The notes beneath the pieces are model-generated. The model searched no databases and was not told where the DNA came from. It worked only from the letters and a program-made list of their open reading frames with translations. A DNA stretch of 64,000 bases. It comes from Adiantum capillus-veneris (lineage: Eukaryota > Streptophyta > Polypodiopsida > Polypodiales > Pteridaceae). Of this stretch, positions 59,845 through 64,000 are shown in pieces (within the stretch, counting starts at the first letter, position 1; each line of letters starts with the position of its first letter). Location: positions 8,708,501-8,772,500 of the forward strand of contig CM043967.1 in assembly GCA_014529385.2 (NCBI GenBank), read 5' to 3'. A program made the position numbers and the translations under genes.

Positions 59845-60646
59845 AGAGGTGGACATTCTTAAACTAGAAAACCATTTGCTACTACAGTTCAAGGATTCTC
59901 TTAATCATCAGCTTCAAGAAAGAAAGGAGAAGGTAAAGAACCTCCAATCATTGATGAATACAGCCAGAAGAAATAGGAGAGAGCTTTGACTTAGACAAAG
60001 ACAAAGGAAGTTGAGGAATATTGAGAGTCTCAAGCGAGGAGGTGGAGGCTACAATAGAAGAATCAAAGGAATGAGGTAAAATTGATTTTTTTTTAAAATT
60101 GATATTTATTTTGCAAGTTGGTATCTTTGGTGCTATAGTCTTTCCTTGTGTTTACTCAGGTCCTTAGTTCAGCTAGACTTCTCACACGGAAACATGAGAG
60201 GTGCATCACAATCATTTTGTGAAGTGATTCCACTTGTTCTTGCTGGCAACATATTGAATGAAAGAAGATTTAGGATTGCTAGCCAAAAATGCATCAATGG
60301 ATTTTTGCAAAGTTCTACTTTGGACAAAGATGAAGTTCAAGGAACTCTGGACAAAGTTGGAATCAGTAGGGCAGGTTACCAAACGCTACTTAAGCTCATC
60401 AATAGAAACCTAAGGAATTCAAGAGTGAAGGGGTCCTTGCTTCCAAAGCCATCAGTTGCTCAACAAGCTAGGCTCAGAATTAATTCAACGATCATGGAGA
60501 TGCTTGGAGAGCCTTTCCAAATCAATGACATATATCTTGGTAAGAAGAAAGACCTCAAGTTTAACTCTTCCAACAATCTGTTCTTTGACATGAGAACTTT
60601 GCAGAGAGCTATGAAAAATTTTGTGATCTTCAACATACTGAGGTGA
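59845..60646 (+). pseudogene. Unrecognised spliced gene, family member 2
   Basis: Exon 1 (about 59845-60075) encodes a coiled coil (VDILKLENHLLLQFKDSLNH; QERKEKVKNLQSLMN) with one TGA near 59987, then IESLKRGGGGYNRRIKGM. A GT-AG intron (60076-60159: ATGAG/GTAAAA, TTTACTCAG/GTCC) keeps frame into SLVQLDFSHGNMRGASQSF, LDKVGISRAGYQTLLKLINR, LLPKPSVAQQARLRINSTIM and LKFNSSNNLFFDMRTLQRAM. This matches family member 1 at 43165-44185 over about 90 residues. It then runs into copia 2. No domain recognised. Conserved exon-intron structure suggests it was a real gene. Confidence 0.6.
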
Positions 60647-60667
60647 ATGGGCAAGCCATTTTTGTCA

Positions 60668-61747
60668 TCAAAAAGCTTGTGAAATTGTCGGTAAAGGTAC
60701 AGTTTGTGTCAAGCCTGCTAATGAAAATGAATGGAAGCTTACAGATGTTAGGCATGTTCCTTCTCTTCACAAGAATTTGATCTCTACAGGGCAATTGGAA
60801 GAGGATGGTCACAACATTGCATTCAAAAACAAACATTAGAAGATCTCAAAGGGATCTTGGGTGGTTGCCAAATGAGAAAATGTTGGTACACTTTACTTGT
60901 GTACTGTTAGCACACAATCTTCAACTTGTTCAATAACTACAAAAGTCAATGGTGTGGTGTGGACATACTGGCTTGGGCATAGGAATGCAAATCCTTCAAT
61001 CAAAGAAGCTTCTACTAGGTTTGAGAGAAGTGGACTTAGAGTTATGTGAAGATCGTGTTTACGGTAAACAAAAGAGAGTAAGATTTCAAAAAACAGGAAA
61101 TGAAAGAAAAATAAAAAATTTGAATTGGTCCATTCTGATGTTTGGGGTCCCGCAAGTACACCATCCCTTGGTGGCTCATTGTACTATGTAACATTCATAG
61201 TAGACGATGCAACTAGGAAAACATAGGTTTATGTAATGAAGAAGAAATCTGATATGTTTTTCATATTTCAAATGTGGAAAGCCTTTGTGGAGAATGAAGC
61301 AAGTACCAAGCTTAAATGCCTCAGATCCGACAATGGAGGAAAATATTGTAGCCAAGATTTTGAAAGCTTCTGTGCTAGCAATGGAATTTGGAGGCAAAGA
61401 GAAACCCCAAGGACACCTCAGAAAAATGGCATTTTGAAAGGGATGAATAGAACAATCATGGAGCGAGCACAAAGATGGGGCTACATGTAGGCCTGTCGCT
61501 TGAGCTTTGGGCGAAAGCATTAAGTACGTATGTGTACTTGATCAACCAGTCACCCACGACAGCATTGTATGGGGGAGTTCTAGAAGAGGCATGGACAGGT
61601 ACACTGGTGAATTATACATTTCTTAAAGTGTTTGGGTGTGAGAATTTCATGCACATAGATAGAAGCCTAAGGTCAAAGCTAGATGCAAAGTCCAAAATTT
61701 GTTTCTTCATTGGCTATGGAGAAGCCAACTTTGGGTATCGCCTATGA
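60668..61747 (+). pseudogene. Copia 2 linker and integrase
   Basis: Linker motifs LTDVRHVPSLHKNL and TGQLEEDGHN, stops at 60837 and near 60875, then integrase HSDVWGPASTPSLGG, LRSDNGGKYCSQDF (catalytic Asp, about 61320), RTPQKNGILKGMNRTIMERA and FLKVFGCENFMHI. The usual Glu of ILERMNRT reads ILKGMNRT here, so the third catalytic residue appears lost. A TAG follows at 61487-61489. Confidence 0.8.
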
Positions 61748-62994
61748 AATCCTCAACCTATGCCCCAAAGATCTACAAGAGCAAGTAGACCTCCAGAAAG
61801 GTTCGTTCCTTCCTTCAACTATCTCTTAGTCTCAGATTCTGAAGAGTCGCAATCATACAAAGAAGTTATGCACTACGAATCCAAAGAAGAATGGATGAAG
61901 AGCATGTAAGTGGAGATGGACTCATTACATCGCAACCAAACATGGGAGTTGGTTGAGTAGCCTAAAGGTAACTGGGCACTGCATAACAAATGGGTGTATA
62001 AGCTAATGGAAGAAGAAGGTGGGAAGAAAACATACAAGTCCAGGCTTGTGGTAAAGGGTTTTCTCAAAAGAAAGGAATTGATTTCAATGAAATATTTTCT
62101 CCTGTTGTAAAAATGAACTGAATTAGGCTTTTCCTAAGCCTTGTGGCTGCTCATGACTTAAATCTTGAGCAAATGGATGTAAATACGACTCTCCCTCATG
62201 GTGACTTAGAGGAGGAAATTTACATGCTTCAACCAAAGGGATATGAAGTAAAGGGTAAGGAGAGAATGGTTTGTAAATTAAAGAAGAGATTGTATGGTCT
62301 AAAGAAAGCATCAAGACAGTGATACTTGAAGTTCGATCAATGGATACTGGATCAAGACAGTGATACTTGAAGTTCGATCAATGGATACTGGATCACAAAT
62401 TCAGAAGATGAAACTTAGATCACTGCATCTACACAAAGAATTTGAGAGATGTGAAGTTCTTCATCCTAATGTTGTATGTTGATGACATGCTGATTGCAAG
62501 TGCTAACATGCAGGATATCAAAGACCTAAAAGAGGAGCTGTCTAAATCTTTTTCAATGAAAGATTTACGTGTTGCAAAGAGGATATTTAGTATGAAGATA
62601 TCAAGGGACAATACAAAAAAAACAGTAAAGCTATCTCAAGAGGATTACATCAAGAAGGTACTAGGAAGGTTTGCAATGCAAGATGCAAAATCTGTTTCTA
62701 CACCTTTGGCTAGTCACTTTAAACTAACCAAGGATATGTGTCCAAAGACACAAGAAGAGATAGCCTAAAGTTCCATATACTGCAATGGTAGATTCTCTAA
62801 TGTATGCTATGGTCTGGACAAGGCCAGGCATTGCACATGCAGTGGGAGTTGTGAGTAGATTCATGGACAATCCAGGTAAAGAGAATTATCAAGCTGTGAA
62901 GTGGATACTTAGGTATCTAAAAGAGACAAAAGCCAATGCTTTGTATTTGGAGGCACTAGTATTTTTGTGCAAGGGTATGCTGATGCAGATATGA
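61748..62994 (+). pseudogene. Copia 2 reverse transcriptase
   Basis: Motifs: NKWVYKLMEEEGGKKTYKSR, LEQMDVNTTLPHGDLEEEIY (first catalytic Asp kept), GYEVKGKERMVCKLKKRLYG and LYVDDMLIASANMQDIKDL (catalytic YVDD, about 62475). A 41-bp tandem duplication at 62310-62391 (ACTTGAAGTTCGATCAATGG in each unit) plus stops at 61956, 62119 and 62766 break it. Confidence 0.82.
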
Positions 62995-63410
62995 CAGCTG
63001 GCAAAAGCACTCGAAGGAACACTGCTGGCTACGTCTTCACAGTTGGAGGCACAATAGTAAGTTGGACTTCAAACATGCAGAAAGTGGTCTCACATTCTAC
63101 CATGGAAGCAGAATATGTAGCAATGACAGAGGCAAGCAAAGAAATTATGTGGCTTCACAGATTCTTGGAGGAGCTTGGATACAAGCAAGACAATTGTGTC
63201 TTGTACAAGGACAATCAAAGCACCATTCATCTTGCGAAGTATTCAACCTTTCACTCAAGGGCAAAGCACATCAAGGTGGGATATCACTTCATATGTACTC
63301 TTTTGGAAGAGGGACATATAAAGCTAGGAAAGGTGCACACAAGCGAGAATCTTGCAAACATGTTTACAAAGGTAGTCAACAAGGAGAAGCTTTTGCTCAT
63401 CTTCAATTAG
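62967..63410 (+). pseudogene. Copia 2 RNase H
   Basis: QGYADADMTAGKSTRRNTAG, STMEAEYVAMTEASKEIMWL, LYKDNQSTIHLAKYSTFHSR and KHIKVGYHFICTLLEEG. The catalytic Asp, Glu and Asp are all present. It is out of frame with RT. The C-terminal NLANMFTKVV motif is kept. Confidence 0.84.
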
Positions 63411-63483
63411 TATTCAAGGATAAGAAGTCGGGATCAAAAGCAGCCACAGGTTTGGTATGGAGATCAGTCTCCAAGTGGGAGAT

Positions 63484-64000
63484 TGTTGAGTATGGAGCCT
63501 AATTCACCCTTTGTAATTTTTAGTCTAAAAAACGCACATTTGTAAGACCCCCATTATGAGGAGATGCCATTGTGTGTAAGAAAAATCACTCGCCAAAAAA
63601 CCAAAAATTTACTCATCAAAATATTTCCTTTTTTGTTAGAATATTACGATCGGACGGCGATCGAAAAGTGTATGAAAAATTACCGGTCGGTTGATCAGTT
63701 GGCATCACGATGGCCAATAGTCAATTCTCACATGGGGGCATGGGAGAATTCAACGCGGACTTGTCTACACAAGGGTGGCTACACATGGCTGCCTCTCATG
63801 AGAGAGGGTAGCCCTTTTGGCCTATAAAAGGAGGCCTTTTCTACACACAAAATGCAGCATTGTGAAGTTGATGCAACAAGGTGTGTGTGAGGTGGTGAGA
63901 GTGAATCAAGGCGGGAGCTCTATTAAGGGTATAATCCCTTTGTAGGCCTACTTCTAATTTGAAGTACTAAAGCCATTGAGTGGCTGCTTGCCCGTGGACA
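63484..64000 (+). repeat. 3' LTR of copia 2, cut by the window edge
   Basis: Starts TGTTGAGTATGG after AAGTGGGAGAT. It has an intact TATA box (TATAAAAG at 63823-63830) in TTTTGGCCTATAAAAGGAGG. It lacks its last 100-250 bp at the window edge. Confidence 0.86.

Larger units (their letters stand above)
60660..64000 (+). mobile_element. Ty1/copia retrotransposon 2, 5'-truncated, right end outside window
   Basis: Same family as copia 1. It begins near 60660 in protease-to-integrase linker sequence (ACEIVGKGTVCVK; DVRHVPSLHKNLISTGQL) with no 5' LTR, gag or protease active site. Integrase, RT, RNase H and a 3' LTR follow. Multiple stops make it inactive. It abuts unknown gene 2. Confidence 0.85.

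Overview
This window looks like nuclear DNA of a land plant, from a gene-poor, transposon-packed (heterochromatin-like) region. I see no gene that I can call a host housekeeping gene, and no tRNA, rRNA or CRISPR. Spliced CACTA transposases with plant-type domains, Ty3/gypsy and Ty1/copia elements with plant-style LTRs, TATA boxes and a tRNA-iMet-like primer site all point to a plant. The style of the retroelements reminds me of ferns, lycophytes or conifers, but that is an impression I cannot check here.

Layout. 1-9511: the 3' part of a decayed Ty3/gypsy element (A) with gag, protease, RT, RNase H, integrase, an extra protease-like domain after the integrase, a 2-kb non-coding tail, polypurine tract and 3' LTR. 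9512-20196: a left-truncated CACTA transposon (1) on the minus strand with a broken transposase. Its 5' region has been invaded by two LINE-type elements embedded in huge (CT)n tracts: one carries only an ORF2 (endonuclease-RT, 14352-17732), the other only an ORF1-like coiled-coil protein (18439-19173), and both end in the same 45-nt tail followed by (TATC)n. 20197-23637: a 5'-truncated copia element (1), sitting inside the LTR of a second gypsy element (B, 23638-25275 plus 33031-33415). Gypsy B is itself split by CACTA 2 (25276-33030), whose ends, 3-bp target duplication and two transposon genes can be seen.

33416-56140 is a very large inverted repeat: two arms of about 9.75 kb, nearly identical, around a 3.2-kb spacer. 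Each arm holds a gypsy gag-pol fragment (D) followed by a gypsy chromovirus derivative (C) with very long LTRs, a primer site, almost no internal coding capacity and a chromodomain remnant. The right copy of C continues past the arm to its 3' LTR end at 58092. The spacer and the right flank each hold a member of an unrecognised, intron-bearing gene family (43165-44185 minus; about 59845-60646 plus). A copia solo LTR with a perfect TTTCT duplication lies at 58671-59527, and a second 5'-truncated copia element (2) runs from about 60660 off the right edge.

How it fits together: most genes are broken, so this is a layered graveyard rather than a working pathway. The inferred order is gypsy B, then copia 1 into its LTR and CACTA 2 into its interior; LINE insertions into CACTA 1; and a late inverted duplication. 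The most promising novelties are the paired half-LINEs in (CT)n microsatellites, a palindromic motif that recurs in gypsy A/B non-coding DNA, a putative gag exon inside the LTR of element C that would be spliced over the primer site, and the unknown gene family.
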